The notes under the pieces were generated by a model. That model worked only from the letters and a program-made list of their open reading frames with translations, did no database searches and was not told the origin of the DNA. This document shows positions 26,920 to 35,188 of a stretch of DNA of 64,000 nucleotides, in pieces; within the stretch, counting starts at the first letter, position 1, and each line of letters starts with the position of its first letter. The position numbers and the translations under genes were made by a program. The stretch is from Plantactinospora soyae (GTDB lineage: Bacteria > Actinomycetota > Actinomycetes > Mycobacteriales > Micromonosporaceae): NCBI RefSeq assembly GCF_014874095.1, contig NZ_JADBEB010000001.1:1364001-1428000 (forward strand), written 5' to 3'.

Positions 26920-27408
26920 GTGGACAACGTCTGGGTCGAGCTGGCGGGGTTTGTGTTTGATGCCGTGTCGGGGCTCGGGGCGATAGCGGCGCTGGTGATT
27001 GCGGTCATGGCCTACAAGGTGGCGAAGCGGCAGGGGAAGCAGACCTTTGAGATTGAGGTGCTGCGAGAGCTAGCCTTGATGATCGAGAAGGATCCAAAGA
27101 TCGGGATGAGGATCGTTGAGAGCGAGCCCGGGGTTCCACCTATCGCGGAGTCGGCTGGTGTTCGGCTCGCCCTGCTGCCGAAGCATGAGCTGCCGTTGTG
27201 GCGTGCAGTAATCCGAGGCTCGACTGATCGCGATCCGTATTCACCGTATCTAACAGGGACCAGGAATGCCGCTGTCAACTCTGCGTTGAATCGGTATCTG
27301 GGCCCCGGGTGGCTGGCTGAGCAGCGAACCGCCTCGGGAACCGCCGAGCTTATAACGCACTACCTCAACCAAGAGATCCTTGACGCGATCGAACGGAGGT
27401 CGCGGTGA
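26920..27408 (+). CDS. Array paralog 1: single-TM protein with conserved QGKQTFEIEVLREL motif
   Basis: A 162-aa protein, N-terminus out or in unknown, with one TM helix (~8-31, FVFDAVSGLGAIAALVIAVM) followed at once by AYKVAKRQGKQTFEIEVLRE. Later it has LLPKHELPLWRAVIRG, and it ends YLNQEILDAIERRSR. The same three blocks recur in the next genes, so this is first of a four-member paralogous array. No catalytic motif seen. The start is GTG 26920. It overlaps the next gene by GTGA. Confidence 0.7.
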   Translation: MDNVWVELAGFVFDAVSGLGAIAALVIAVMAYKVAKRQGKQTFEIEVLRELALMIEKDPKIGMRIVESEPGVPPIAESAGVRLALLPKHELPLWRAVIRGSTDRDPYSPYLTGTRNAAVNSALNRYLGPGWLAEQRTASGTAELITHYLNQEILDAIERRSR

Positions 27409-27959
27409 GCCTTGATCTGCTCGGGTTGATCATTGATTCTGTGGTAGGGGTGGCAGGCATCGCAGGGCTTTTAGTGGCTGTCCGGGCATATCGAGTTGCG
27501 GGCGAGTCGTACAGGGTCTCTAAGGGGCAGGCTCGGAACAATTTTCAGATCGAGATTCTGCGGGAGCTCATCCTGCTGCTCGACGGCGATGCCGAACTGG
27601 ATACACAATTAGCGGGTGACCATTGGTATGTTTCTCCCAAACTCAGCTCGATCAAGTTGAGGCTGAGTTTGCTGCCCAAAAACGAGCTGCCAGTCTGGCG
27701 TGTGGTTTTCTGCGGCGGTCGATATGAACTATCAGGCCCCTATAAATCTCCGACTGATCTGCGTTACTTCGACACCGACTGGCCACGTATGAGGGATATG
27801 GTGGTCGACTCCTTCATGAAGGCGTACCACTCGCGCTATGGCTCCGATAAACTGGAGGAGTTCGTTCTGGGTAATCCTGATGGATGGGAAAGTAGCGCTG
27901 CTATAGTCCGGACGATTTTGAACAAGGAGATCCTTGATGCGGTTGAGCGACGATCCTAA
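27405..27959 (+). CDS. Array paralog 2: single-TM protein
   Basis: A 184-aa paralog of the preceding gene with TM ~5-28 (LLGLIIDSVVGVAGIAGLLV), then AYRVAGESYRVSKGQARNNF and QIEILRELILLL. It keeps LLPKNELPVWRVVFCG and the C-terminal ILNKEILDAVERRS. It carries a six-residue insertion (ESYRVS) shared with paralog 3. GTG 27405 overlaps the previous stop, so it is translationally coupled. Confidence 0.7.
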   Translation: MSLDLLGLIIDSVVGVAGIAGLLVAVRAYRVAGESYRVSKGQARNNFQIEILRELILLLDGDAELDTQLAGDHWYVSPKLSSIKLRLSLLPKNELPVWRVVFCGGRYELSGPYKSPTDLRYFDTDWPRMRDMVVDSFMKAYHSRYGSDKLEEFVLGNPDGWESSAAIVRTILNKEILDAVERRS

Positions 27960-27962
27960 GAC

Positions 27963-28502
27963 TTGACGGCGGCTGAGACCATCGAGGGTGTGGATCGTGA
28001 CTGGCTTGATTATGCGACCTTTGGGTTCACCGTCGTGTCTGGGACGGGTGGGCTGGTAGGTCTGTTCCTGGCAGTGAAGGCGTACGGGGTGGCGCATGAC
28101 TCGTACAAGGTCGCGAGGGGCCAGGCGCGGAAGTCTTTTGAGATAGAGGTCTTGCGAGAACTGGATCGCTTGCTGCCGTTGGACGATAATTCCGTCCATG
28201 AAGATCCTCAGGACTGCTCATTCTTAGAAAGAATGATGTCAAGCGAGATCAGGAGCGGGCTGCTTCATATCCCGCCGAGCGAGCTTCCGTTTCTGGCGTA
28301 CCTGAACAGGGTTGAAGCAAAGTTGATGTTGGTGGTTGATCAGGACGCTGCGGTCAAAGAGCTGGATGAGCTTCTTGTAAACAGAGATCCTCACCTGGCT
28401 AATGATTCCGGTCGCGGGATCCTCAAACGGTTCAGATGGGCGCTAGTGGTTGGTCTAGCTCGCAAGGAGATTCATGCAGCGATCAAAGCGCGGATGGAGT
28501 GA
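27963..28502 (+). CDS. Array paralog 3: single-TM protein
   Basis: A 179-aa paralog with TM ~18-40 (TFGFTVVSGTGGLVGLFLAV), then AYGVAHDSYKVARGQARKSF and EIEVLRELDRLL. The central block is diverged (IPPSELPFLAYLNR) and the tail reads LARKEIHAAIKARME. TTG 27963 begins 3 nt after the previous stop. The N-terminus is longer than in its siblings by about 10 acidic residues. Confidence 0.65.
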   Translation: MTAAETIEGVDRDWLDYATFGFTVVSGTGGLVGLFLAVKAYGVAHDSYKVARGQARKSFEIEVLRELDRLLPLDDNSVHEDPQDCSFLERMMSSEIRSGLLHIPPSELPFLAYLNRVEAKLMLVVDQDAAVKELDELLVNRDPHLANDSGRGILKRFRWALVVGLARKEIHAAIKARME

Positions 28503-28530
28503 CCTTGACTAGGGGTGGGAACATCTAATC

Positions 28531-28905
28531 GTGGACAAGGACCTGTTTGGACTGATCTTGGATGCGACGGCGACGAGCGCCGGGGTGTTCGCGATGTTCC
28601 TGGCGCTCAGGGCATACGAGATTGCGAAGAGACAAGGCCGACAGAATCTGGAATTGGAGATCCTGAGAGATCTGGCGACGCTGCTGGGAGATCCGGGTAC
28701 AGAGTTTGACCACACACGAGCGCTGTCTTTGCTGTCGTTCATCGGAATGAGGTATAGGGAAGGTGAGATGTCTGCCTGGAGGAATAAGGTACAGGAGGGC
28801 TTCCGGAATGACTCGGGAGTGACCTGCGTCCTGAATAGAAATGAGTGGTACGAGTTGCACTCTGAGTTGATGGCAAGGGTCTGGTCGATAGTGGAGAATA
28901 GGTAG
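28531..28905 (+). CDS. Array paralog 4: single-TM protein, shortest member
   Basis: A 124-aa member: TM ~6-27 (FGLILDATATSAGVFAMFLA), then ALRAYEIAKRQGRQNLELEI with LRDLATLL. The central ELP block is missing or strongly diverged and the tail is short (LMARVWSIVENR), so it may be a truncated or minimal version. GTG 28531, 28 bp after paralog 3. Confidence 0.65.
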   Translation: MDKDLFGLILDATATSAGVFAMFLALRAYEIAKRQGRQNLELEILRDLATLLGDPGTEFDHTRALSLLSFIGMRYREGEMSAWRNKVQEGFRNDSGVTCVLNRNEWYELHSELMARVWSIVENR

Positions 28906-29227
28906 CAGGTAGGTCATGACGTACCCCCTCCCACACGCTGCCGCTGCCCCCGGGCTATCTTGTCCTAACTGTACAGTTGCCCCTCTTGCTGTACATCGAT
29001 GTTCCTCGAACAAAGCCCGCAAGTCTTGTACAGAATCTAACTCTGTAGTTAGGTGCTGTAAGCACTCCAACTCGTTGTCGAGATCACCGGGGATCCCCAG
29101 CTCCTCGACTGGCCTTCGAGGCATTTTTTCGTGGTCCTCGGTAGCCTTTCCGGAACACATCAACGGAATCTCGGTAGGCATAGCGACAACTGTATTGCCG
29201 TTACGTGGAACGGCCAACCGAGACGAT
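28906..29227. other. Spacer with palindromes, no secure gene
   Basis: Contains the perfect palindrome AACTGTACAGTT (28967-28978) and the inverted repeat CTAACT-ctgt-AGTTAG (29037-29052); their arms share CTAACT. They may be one regulator's sites. A minus-strand frame here (from 29217) looks mildly coding but continues antisense through array paralog 4 and is not accepted as a gene. Confidence 0.4.
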
Positions 29228-29869
29228 CTAGTTCATGACCCAGCTCGACAGCAGGTTCACGAAGAAGCCAGCAACCGCCCCAAAGACGGCACTCCAAATG
29301 GCCAACCGAATCCCCGACCGACGCGACTTCTCCATCTGTTCGTTGTGTACCGCCGTCAGCTTCTCTATCTCTTCCTTCAACTTTCGCTCGGTCTGGGCAC
29401 CGAGAAGCAGACCTATCTTGCGTGCCTGATCTTCGCTCAGGTCGGCGGCAGCCTGGGCGGCATCGGCCCGGCGCACAAGATCGTGTACCTCAGTCTCGAA
29501 CGCCTCCGCCTTGGCGCTGATCTGACGCATCTGCGTGACCGTCGAGGCGAGCGTGGCCGCTACGACCCTTATTTCGTCTTCTAGCGACGGCACCCGGACC
29601 GGAACGGTGGCCCGAACAGAGCCAACAGCGCTTGCCGCTTTGCTCTCGAATTCGTTGCGATCGCTCTCATGCTCCTTCCGCCGCATCATCAGCAGAACGA
29701 CGGCACCAACGCCCAATGCGGTCAGGAGCCCGCCGACCAGGATCACAAGCCACGGGCCAGGTCCGGGGTCCGACACAATGTAGTAGGGCTGAATGACCGG
29801 TTCCAGTGTGGGAGCGGGAGTGGGAATGGGAGTCAACGAACGAGATAACGGACCGATGAGGTCAAGCAC
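29228..29869 (-). CDS. Membrane protein with coiled coil and two TM helices
   Basis: A 213-aa protein. A Pro/Thr-rich N-terminus precedes TM1 (~42-62, WLVILVGGLLTALGVGAVVL). A cytoplasmic coiled coil follows (EIRVVAATLASTVTQMRQIS; DLSEDQARKIGLLLGAQTER; LKEEIEKLTAVHNEQMEKSR), then TM2 at the end (GIRLAIWSAVFGAVAGFFVN). Its plan of coiled coil followed by a C-terminal TM matches the two proteins encoded at 31012 and 31695. Function unknown. Confidence 0.65.
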   Translation of the reverse strand: MLDLIGPLSRSLTPIPTPAPTLEPVIQPYYIVSDPGPGPWLVILVGGLLTALGVGAVVLLMMRRKEHESDRNEFESKAASAVGSVRATVPVRVPSLEDEIRVVAATLASTVTQMRQISAKAEAFETEVHDLVRRADAAQAAADLSEDQARKIGLLLGAQTERKLKEEIEKLTAVHNEQMEKSRRSGIRLAIWSAVFGAVAGFFVNLLSSWVMN

Positions 29870-29939
29870 CGACGTAGGTTACGTCCGACGGCCGACTGCC
29901 ACCAGGCCCTCTCAAATGATCGTCATCAAGCTCGTCTGC

Positions 29940-30182
29940 TCAGGCCGGCCGGTGCGACTGGCCGGGCGACCATCGCAGGCTCTTTGTCACACCGGGACAG
30001 TCACTGTTGAGTCGGTGCTCCTCGTTTAGCAGCTCGATCTCGCTCTCCAACCAGGACAGCGCGTCATCCAGCGTCATGTCGTGGTGCTCCGTACGGCGCC
30101 GATACAGCAGATCAGCGACAGTGGCGAACGACTGCGCCGTCAGGTGCTTGATGGGATCGCAGAACTCGCGGGTCTTGGCCAC
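29940..30182 (-). CDS. Small soluble protein downstream of recombinase
   Basis: An 80-aa helical protein (MAKTREFCDPIKHLTAQSFA; TVADLLYRRRTEHHDMTLDD; ALSWLESEIELLNEEH) with a GTG start 14 bp after the recombinase stop, so probably co-transcribed. It could be a recombination directionality or accessory factor; nothing in the sequence proves this. Confidence 0.6.
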   Translation of the reverse strand: MAKTREFCDPIKHLTAQSFATVADLLYRRRTEHHDMTLDDALSWLESEIELLNEEHRLNSDCPGVTKSLRWSPGQSHRPA

Positions 30183-30196
30183 GCCGGCTCGCTCCT

Positions 30197-30916
30197 TCAG
30201 CCCGACGCCGCCCCGATCTCGTCGGCGTTCTTGAGAATCCGATAGACCGTGTTAGCTTGCCAGCGCCCACCGCGCTTGCCCAGAGTCCCCTGGTCGTTGA
30301 GGCGCGTTGCGATCGCGTTGTCGTTGACGCCCTCGGCTCGCCAGTCGCGCATCTGGGCAAGGACCCGCTGCTCAGCGTCGTTCTCGACCAGGTGGCCGTC
30401 CCCGTCGTGATCCCAGCCGTACGGCTCGCGGGCGTAGACCTGACCGGTCCGTCGCTTGTGCTTGAGCGTGTTGCCGGTCCGCTCCCCGATCAGCTCGCGC
30501 TCGAACTCACCCAGCAGGACGCGCAGCCTCGCGAAGAACCGCCCCATCGCCGTGGTCAGGTCGATGTGATCGTCCAGGGACAGCAGCCGCACCGGGTTCC
30601 GCCGGCCGTTCGGGATCATGCGGCGGATGAGCGTCATCCCGTCCTCGGACTCGCGGGTGAGCCGGTCGAGGTTGGTCACGATGATGATGTCAGCCCAGGG
30701 GTTGTGCTTGGCATCGATCAGGTCGCTGACCCGCCTGCCGTGCTCACGGTCGGCCAGCGCGGTCTTCCCGGAAACGTCGATGTCTTGGATGAACTCGACC
30801 AGGTCGTACCCGTAGGCGACGCAGGCCGCGGTGACCCGTGCGCGGTCGTCCTCCGGTCGATTCTTCTGGTCCTCGGTGGATACCCGTGTGTAGCCCACAG
30901 CACGGGGGCGAATCAT
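30197..30916 (-). CDS. Serine recombinase (resolvase/integrase type, medium length)
   Basis: A 239-aa recombinase. The catalytic Ser is S13 in GYTRVSTEDQ, and the resolvase fold continues with IIIVTNLDRLTRE and LGEFERELIGERTGN. Residues ~180-235 are a partial recombinase domain with ATRLNDQGTLGKRGGRWQAN and TVYRILKNADEIG. It lacks the zinc and coiled-coil domains of large phage serine integrases, so it is a resolvase- or transposon-type enzyme. ATG 30916 and GTG 30940 are both possible. It may have mobilised part of the island. Confidence 0.85.
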   Translation of the reverse strand: MIRPRAVGYTRVSTEDQKNRPEDDRARVTAACVAYGYDLVEFIQDIDVSGKTALADREHGRRVSDLIDAKHNPWADIIIVTNLDRLTRESEDGMTLIRRMIPNGRRNPVRLLSLDDHIDLTTAMGRFFARLRVLLGEFERELIGERTGNTLKHKRRTGQVYAREPYGWDHDGDGHLVENDAEQRVLAQMRDWRAEGVNDNAIATRLNDQGTLGKRGGRWQANTVYRILKNADEIGAASG

Positions 30917-30945
30917 GCCCGAATCGGCTGATACTCTCACAAATG

Positions 30946-30972
30946 ATTATACCAACCGAGCTATTGGTACAA
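30946..30972 (-). promoter_or_regulatory. Recombinase promoter with internal operator
   Basis: On the minus strand TTGTAC (30972-30967) and a perfect TATAAT (30951-30946) are 15 bp apart. TACCAA...TTGGTA (30950-30969) is an inverted repeat between them, well placed for repression. TATAAT is rare in this GC-rich DNA. Confidence 0.6.
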
Positions 30973-31011
30973 CGACGACTAATTGTCGCCCCGAGACGCC
31001 GACAGCCGGTC

Positions 31012-31593
31012 CTACTTGGTCAGCCACTCGAACAGGAAGTTGCCCGCCACGCCCAGCGGCACGGAGCCGGCCAGACCGAGTAGGAAGTACTGGATCTGCT
31101 GCTTCCTGCCGGCCTTGGAACTCTGGTCGATGCCAAAACTGATCATCCTGGTCGCCTCATCAAAACCTTCTCCGAGGGTCTTTACCGCCTCACGAACGCC
31201 CCGTTTGACCGTCTCGTCCACAAGCTTCTCGACTGTCTCTGCTTTGTCCCTATCCAGGGCGGCAAGCCGTTCATAACGAACAGCGTCGGCTCGGACTCGC
31301 TCAAGTGTCGCGTTGCGCATTTGCAGTTCAGCCTCAAGAACCGGCAGCAGCGCTGCAATCTCCTGTAGGTGTCCCTGAACCTCGTCGACACGCGCTGTTA
31401 ATGGATCGGAACTATCACTAGCCTTTTGGATGCGGCGTATAGCTTGTAGATTTCCAGCCCGAAGCCATACCTGTAGTGGCTGAAGAAGTGGACCTTGCCA
31501 ACTAACCCTGTACGACAAATCAGCCTCGGACAAGTCACACCGTGGTCCCGACTCTCGGTCCGTCTCATCCTCATCGCCGGCATCGCCTACCAT
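31012..31593 (-). CDS. Coiled-coil protein with C-terminal membrane anchor (paralog A)
   Basis: A 193-aa protein. ATG 31593 follows GGAGGTGGCGCG. A hydrophilic N-terminal half leads to a coiled coil (VQGHLQEIAALLPVLEAELQ; ERVRADAVRYERLAALDRDK; AETVEKLVDETV) and a single C-terminal TM (IQYFLLGLAGSVPLGVAGNF) ending FEWLTK. It is a clear paralog of the gene at 31695 upstream on the same strand. A tail-anchored topology is likely. Confidence 0.65.
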   Translation of the reverse strand: MVGDAGDEDETDRESGPRCDLSEADLSYRVSWQGPLLQPLQVWLRAGNLQAIRRIQKASDSSDPLTARVDEVQGHLQEIAALLPVLEAELQMRNATLERVRADAVRYERLAALDRDKAETVEKLVDETVKRGVREAVKTLGEGFDEATRMISFGIDQSSKAGRKQQIQYFLLGLAGSVPLGVAGNFLFEWLTK

Positions 31594-31694
31594 CGCGCCA
31601 CCTCCGCCCGCGCAGTTCCAATGTATTGGTCGCCTGTGTATCACGGAGAATCGAACGGCAGATACAGCCGTTCGTCCACTCAATGGCAGATGCC

Positions 31695-32183
31695 CTACTT
31701 CAGCCACTCCCAAAGGACGTTGGCGATCAAGCTCAGTGGGATGGCTAGCAGGCCAGCAAGGATGAAGAAGCGAAGCTGCTGCCGGCCGCCAGTCTTCGAG
31801 GTCTTCGCCAGTTCCTGGACCACGAGCGCCGTCGCCTCAGTGAGCGCGGTCTTCCGGTTCTCGTCCACGAGCTTCTGCACGGCCTCGGCGTGGTCCTTGT
31901 GCAGGGCGGCGTAGCGCTCGGTCTGCTCGGCCTCGGCCCGCAGCTCCTCGAAGGCGGTCTGCCGGACCTTCAGCTCGGCCTCCAGCTCGGGCAGCAGATT
32001 GGCAATGTCTCTGAGGTGGCCTTGTACCTTCGCGATGCGTGAGAGTAGCGGGTCGCGAGCGGCCCTTTCTCTGGCGGCGAACACCTCCATTAGCGTTCTT
32101 ACCTTCTCGGCGTCGCCATCGGTGCGCAATCGCAACGGCCTTGACCGCTGCGGCGGCGGACCGAGATCACCGTCAAAGACCAC
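31695..32183 (-). CDS. Coiled-coil protein with C-terminal membrane anchor (paralog B)
   Basis: A 162-aa protein matching paralog A through the coiled coil (VQGHLRDIANLLPELEAELK; EELRAEAEQTERYAALHKDH; AEAVQKLVDENRK) and the anchor (LRFFILAGLLAIPLSLIANV, ending LWEWLK). The N-terminal ~40 residues differ. GTG 32183 follows GCGGAGGTAGGCA. The two genes also have similar ribosome-site sequences, consistent with duplication. Function unknown. Confidence 0.65.
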   Translation of the reverse strand: MVFDGDLGPPPQRSRPLRLRTDGDAEKVRTLMEVFAARERAARDPLLSRIAKVQGHLRDIANLLPELEAELKVRQTAFEELRAEAEQTERYAALHKDHAEAVQKLVDENRKTALTEATALVVQELAKTSKTGGRQQLRFFILAGLLAIPLSLIANVLWEWLK

Positions 32184-32405
32184 TGCCTACCTCCGCTCGC
32201 GCCGGAGACAGGTGTACCACAGGCGGTCAAGCCACGGTCACGGAGAGCTTGATCAACGCCGAGGGGCCGGCACCGACGTACCGACCCCTGATCTTGATCC
32301 AATTGGAGAGAAGGCTCAGATCGCCGTGCGGCTTCTCCAGCTCTGAACGATCCGCCGGAACTCGATTCCCCTGCTCGGAGAAGGTTCAGGCGGAAGGAGC
32401 TGGAC

Positions 32406-32789
32406 TCAGGTCAGACTGAGAACCAGCCAAACCACCCCTGTAACCAACAGAGCTGCCGTTCCGCCGACAACCCCGTAGATGATCCTGTTCTTTGCTCTGG
32501 CGATGAGGCCCGAGTCTCCATCGGACCGCATGTAGGAGCTGCCGCCCGCAATCACCATCGACACAGCAATGAGGCCGATGGCAGCGGAGACGAGCACCAG
32601 TACCAAGTTGGCCTGGAAGAGGCCAGCGTCGACACCGCCGAGGTAGATGATCGCACCGGCGATGAGGTTCGCCAGCACGTTGATGAAGACGTCTCCGATA
32701 AAGCCTCGGGCCGCAGCTGCCGCTGGTGGTGGAACCGGCCGATGTTCGTGGCTTGGCCGCTCCACCACCTCGCTCTGCGTCCGCACCAC
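32406..32789 (-). CDS. Membrane protein with about three TM helices
   Basis: About 127 aa. A Pro/His/Ala-rich cytoplasmic start leads to three hydrophobic segments: FINVLANLIAGAIIYLGGV, NLVLVLVSAAIGLIAVSMVI and IIYGVVGGTAALLVTGVVWL. GTG 32789 is a guess; the frame is open much further upstream, but that part is antisense to the HTH gene at 32871. Unknown function. Confidence 0.5.
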   Translation of the reverse strand: MVRTQSEVVERPSHEHRPVPPPAAAAARGFIGDVFINVLANLIAGAIIYLGGVDAGLFQANLVLVLVSAAIGLIAVSMVIAGGSSYMRSDGDSGLIARAKNRIIYGVVGGTAALLVTGVVWLVLSLT

Positions 32790-32870
32790 GAGCTGCTGAC
32801 TCTGTTTACTGCTTCGTCGCAACGACCGCCCAGAGAAGGCGGGAGCGTGGCTTGCAGGCCAAGTTGACCG

Positions 32871-33208
32871 ATGGCGAAGGTGCAACCGATTAGGCCGGGC
32901 AGCATCAAGGGCATGATCCACACTCTGCCCGAGGTCGCCTGGATGACCGGCCTGTCGCTGCGGTCGATCCAGAGCGGCTGCCGCCAAGGACGCATCGAGC
33001 ACATCGCCAGGGGCAACGGCACCATACGCATCCGCCGGGGCATGACCGCGGAGTCCAAGTCGAGAAACTGCTCGCACAGCGGACGGTGCAGGCAACCTCG
33101 CCCCCGCAGTCTGAACCAGAGCCCCTCGGCGACCTGGCCGAGGCGATCGCCGCAACCCGGAGACGGCTGGCCCGCTACTCCGGGCGCTCGACTGGCCGGC
33201 GGTCCTGA
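32871..33208 (+). pseudogene. Excisionase/MerR-like HTH gene, frameshifted
   Basis: Residues 1-60 (PRPGSIKG-like start, then HTLPEVAWMTGLSLRSIQSG and CRQGRIEHIARGNGTIRIRR, GMTAE) form a helix-turn-helix of the excisionase type. After GMTAE the frame degrades, but skipping two bases (TC, near 33055) restores QVEKLLAQRTVQATSPPQSE and a natural end ARYSGRSTGRRS at a TGA (33206-33208). So a 2-bp insertion has probably broken the gene. It would control excision or a neighbouring promoter. Confidence 0.6.
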
Positions 33209-33209
33209 C

Positions 33210-33389
33210 GTGCCCCACTACGCGATGGACGATCCGCGCCTCCAAGAGGAAATCGAGCGGATCGCCGCCGGGACCGCCGCGAACTGGAAGGTCGACGACG
33301 AGATGTTGGCCCGCCTGTCCGTGCTGTTGAACCCGCCATCGCCGCCGCATGCACCAAGGGATGCTGACCCCGGCGGGCGACCCGCATGA
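33210..33389 (+). CDS. Small acidic protein after the HTH gene
   Basis: A 59-aa peptide with GTG one base after the preceding stop: VPHYAMDDPRLQEEIERIAA, then GTAANWKVDDEMLARLSVLL and a Pro-rich tail. Spacing suggests coupling to the HTH gene. It ends 30 bp before the left end of the IS701-type element. Unknown. Confidence 0.5.
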   Translation: MPHYAMDDPRLQEEIERIAAGTAANWKVDDEMLARLSVLLNPPSPPHAPRDADPGGRPA

Positions 33390-33418
33390 GTGTCCGATGA
33401 TTAACGCGAACAAGCTAG

Positions 33419-34861
33419 TACGGCAGTCGCCGTTCGTGAGGTGACCTCGGGTCCTGCCGGAACAGGTGCGGCCACCGCGTGATCGTCTGTGCGTTGTGGA
33501 CACAACATTCGATGCCGCGGTGGCCGCAGACCATAGCGTAGACGCTGCCCGGTGGCGGCAGATATCGGACCAGGTGATCGGCTGTTTCGCGGGCCGGTTC
33601 GCGCGCGTGGAGCCGCGCCGGGCGGCGGCCGGGTTTCGTCACCGCGCTGCTGACCGATATCGAGATCAAGACGTGCTGGCAGCTGGCGGAGCGGGCCGGC
33701 CACGCCCGACCGGACGCGATGCAGCGGCTGCTGTCCCGGGCAAGGTGGGATGCTGACCTGGTCCGTGACGACCTGCGTGCTCTCGTGGTCGACCGGCTCG
33801 GTGACCCCGACGGCGTCCTTGTGGTCGACGAGACCGGTGACCTGAAGAAAGGCGTGCACACGGTCGGCGTCCGGCGCCAGTACACCGGCACCGCGGGCCG
33901 GATCGAGAATGCCCAGGTCGGCGTGTTCCTCGCCTACGCCGGCCGGCACGGGCACACCCTGATCGACCGACGGGTCTATCTGCCCGAGTCCTGGACCAGT
34001 GACCGTGAACGTTGTGAACAGGCGGGTGTCCCCGACAGCGTCGGGTTCGCGACCCGCTCCCAGCTGGCTGACGACATGATCACCGCAGCGGTTAAGGCGC
34101 GGGTGCCGGCTCGGTGGGTCGCCGCGGACGAGGCATACGGCAACAACACCGCCCTGCGCGTCCGCCTGCGCGAACATGGTCTCGGTTACGTCCTCGCGGT
34201 CTCCCGCGACCACCTTGTGCCCCTCGACGGCGGCAAAACCCGCCGCCGCGCCGACCAGGTGACCGCCGAACTGCCGGCCACGACGTGGACCCGGCGCAGC
34301 GCCGGTGACGGGTCGAAAGGGCCCCGCTTCTACGACTGGGCCTGGCTCGCCGACGTGACCACTGACAACGATCCCGACGACGGCGGGCATCACAGTCTGT
34401 TGATCCGCCGCAACACCACAACCGGCGAGCTGGCGTTCTACCGCTGCTGGGCGCCCGGCCCGGTCACCCTTGCCCAACTCGTGCGGGTAGCAGGGATCCG
34501 CTGGACCGTCGAAGAATCGTTCCAGGCCGCGAAAGGGCAGGTCGGCCTCGACCAGCACCAGGTCCGCCGCTGGCAGTCCTGGCACCGGTTCACCACCCTC
34601 GCCCTGGCCGCCCTGGCCATCCTCGCGATCTGCGCCGCCGCAACACCCCAGCCACCCGACCAGTCCGACATGATCCGGCTGACCGTCAACGAGATCCGCC
34701 GCCTGATCAACGTCCTGATCAACACGCCGATCCGCAGCATCGCCCACCGTTTGCGCTGGTCACAATGGCGACGGCGACACCAGGCCCGAGCCCGGCGAGC
34801 GCACTACGCCCGCCGACTCACCCTCGAACTCCAGCCATGATCACAAACGGCGGCTGCCGTA
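33419..34861 (+). mobile_element. IS701-type insertion sequence with CTAG target duplication
   Basis: Terminal inverted repeats of 21 bp (33419-33439 and 34841-34861) begin TACGGCAG and agree at 19 of 21 positions. They are flanked by CTAG on both sides (33415-33418, 34862-34865), a 4-bp YTAR duplication as expected for the family. Length 1443 bp. It inserted between the small gene ending 33389 and the HTH gene at 34874. Confidence 0.87.
33496..34840 (+). pseudogene. IS701-family DDE transposase with a +1 frameshift
   Basis: The first ~50 codons (VDTTFDAAVAADHSVDAARW...) end in GGGTTTCGTC at ~33641; removing one T joins to the main frame VTALLTDIEIKTCWQLAER and then 33719-34840. The DDE residues are visible in VVDETGDLKKG, VAADEAYGN and ESFQAAKGQVGLDQ. 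Full length would be ~447 aa, normal for the family. IS701 elements are not known for programmed frameshifting, so the extra T likely inactivates it or is a sequencing error. Confidence 0.8.
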
Positions 34862-34873
34862 CTAGATGCTCCG

Positions 34874-35086
34874 GTGAACGATGATCGTGTGCTCATCCCG
34901 CTCGCCGAGGTTGCCGGCCGTACCGGCTGGTCGGAACGGTCGCTCCTCGACGACTGTCGCGCGGGTGTCATCGATCATGTCTGCCGCAAGGGCTCATACA
35001 GCTTCACGCGCTGCCAACTCGACGCACTGATCGCCCGTTACACGGTTGCCGGCTCCCCCGAGCCGGTAGACCGCAGCCGAGCGTGA
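34874..35086 (+). CDS. Excisionase-like HTH protein, possibly frameshifted at the end
   Basis: A 70-aa HTH protein (VLIPLAEVAGRTGWSERSLL; DDCRAGVIDHVCRKGSYSFT; RCQLDALIARYTVAG) similar in layout to the gene at 32871, with a GTG start 8 bp from the IS end. Shifting one base near the end (after VDR) gives AEREARELDEVISGTSAHLD, a better helical C-terminus, so it too may carry a small indel. Family: MerR/excisionase-type DNA-binding domain. Confidence 0.6.
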   Translation: MNDDRVLIPLAEVAGRTGWSERSLLDDCRAGVIDHVCRKGSYSFTRCQLDALIARYTVAGSPEPVDRSRA

Positions 35087-35188
35087 GGCGCGTGAGCTGG
35101 ACGAGGTTATCTCCGGTACATCCGCTCACCTCGACGAGCTACCAGGAGGTACCAGGCAGCTTTCGGGCAGACCCCCTTTGATGATGAA

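Noticed and set aside
28525-29217. 230-aa minus-strand frame opposite array paralog 4
   Set aside because: The first ~100 residues look mildly coding, but the rest is antisense to a gene supported by paralogy; no ribosome site.
32871-33389. Single 172-aa gene instead of two
   Set aside because: Residues after ~65 turn into non-natural sequence until the separate small ORF at 33210; a 2-bp indel explains it better.
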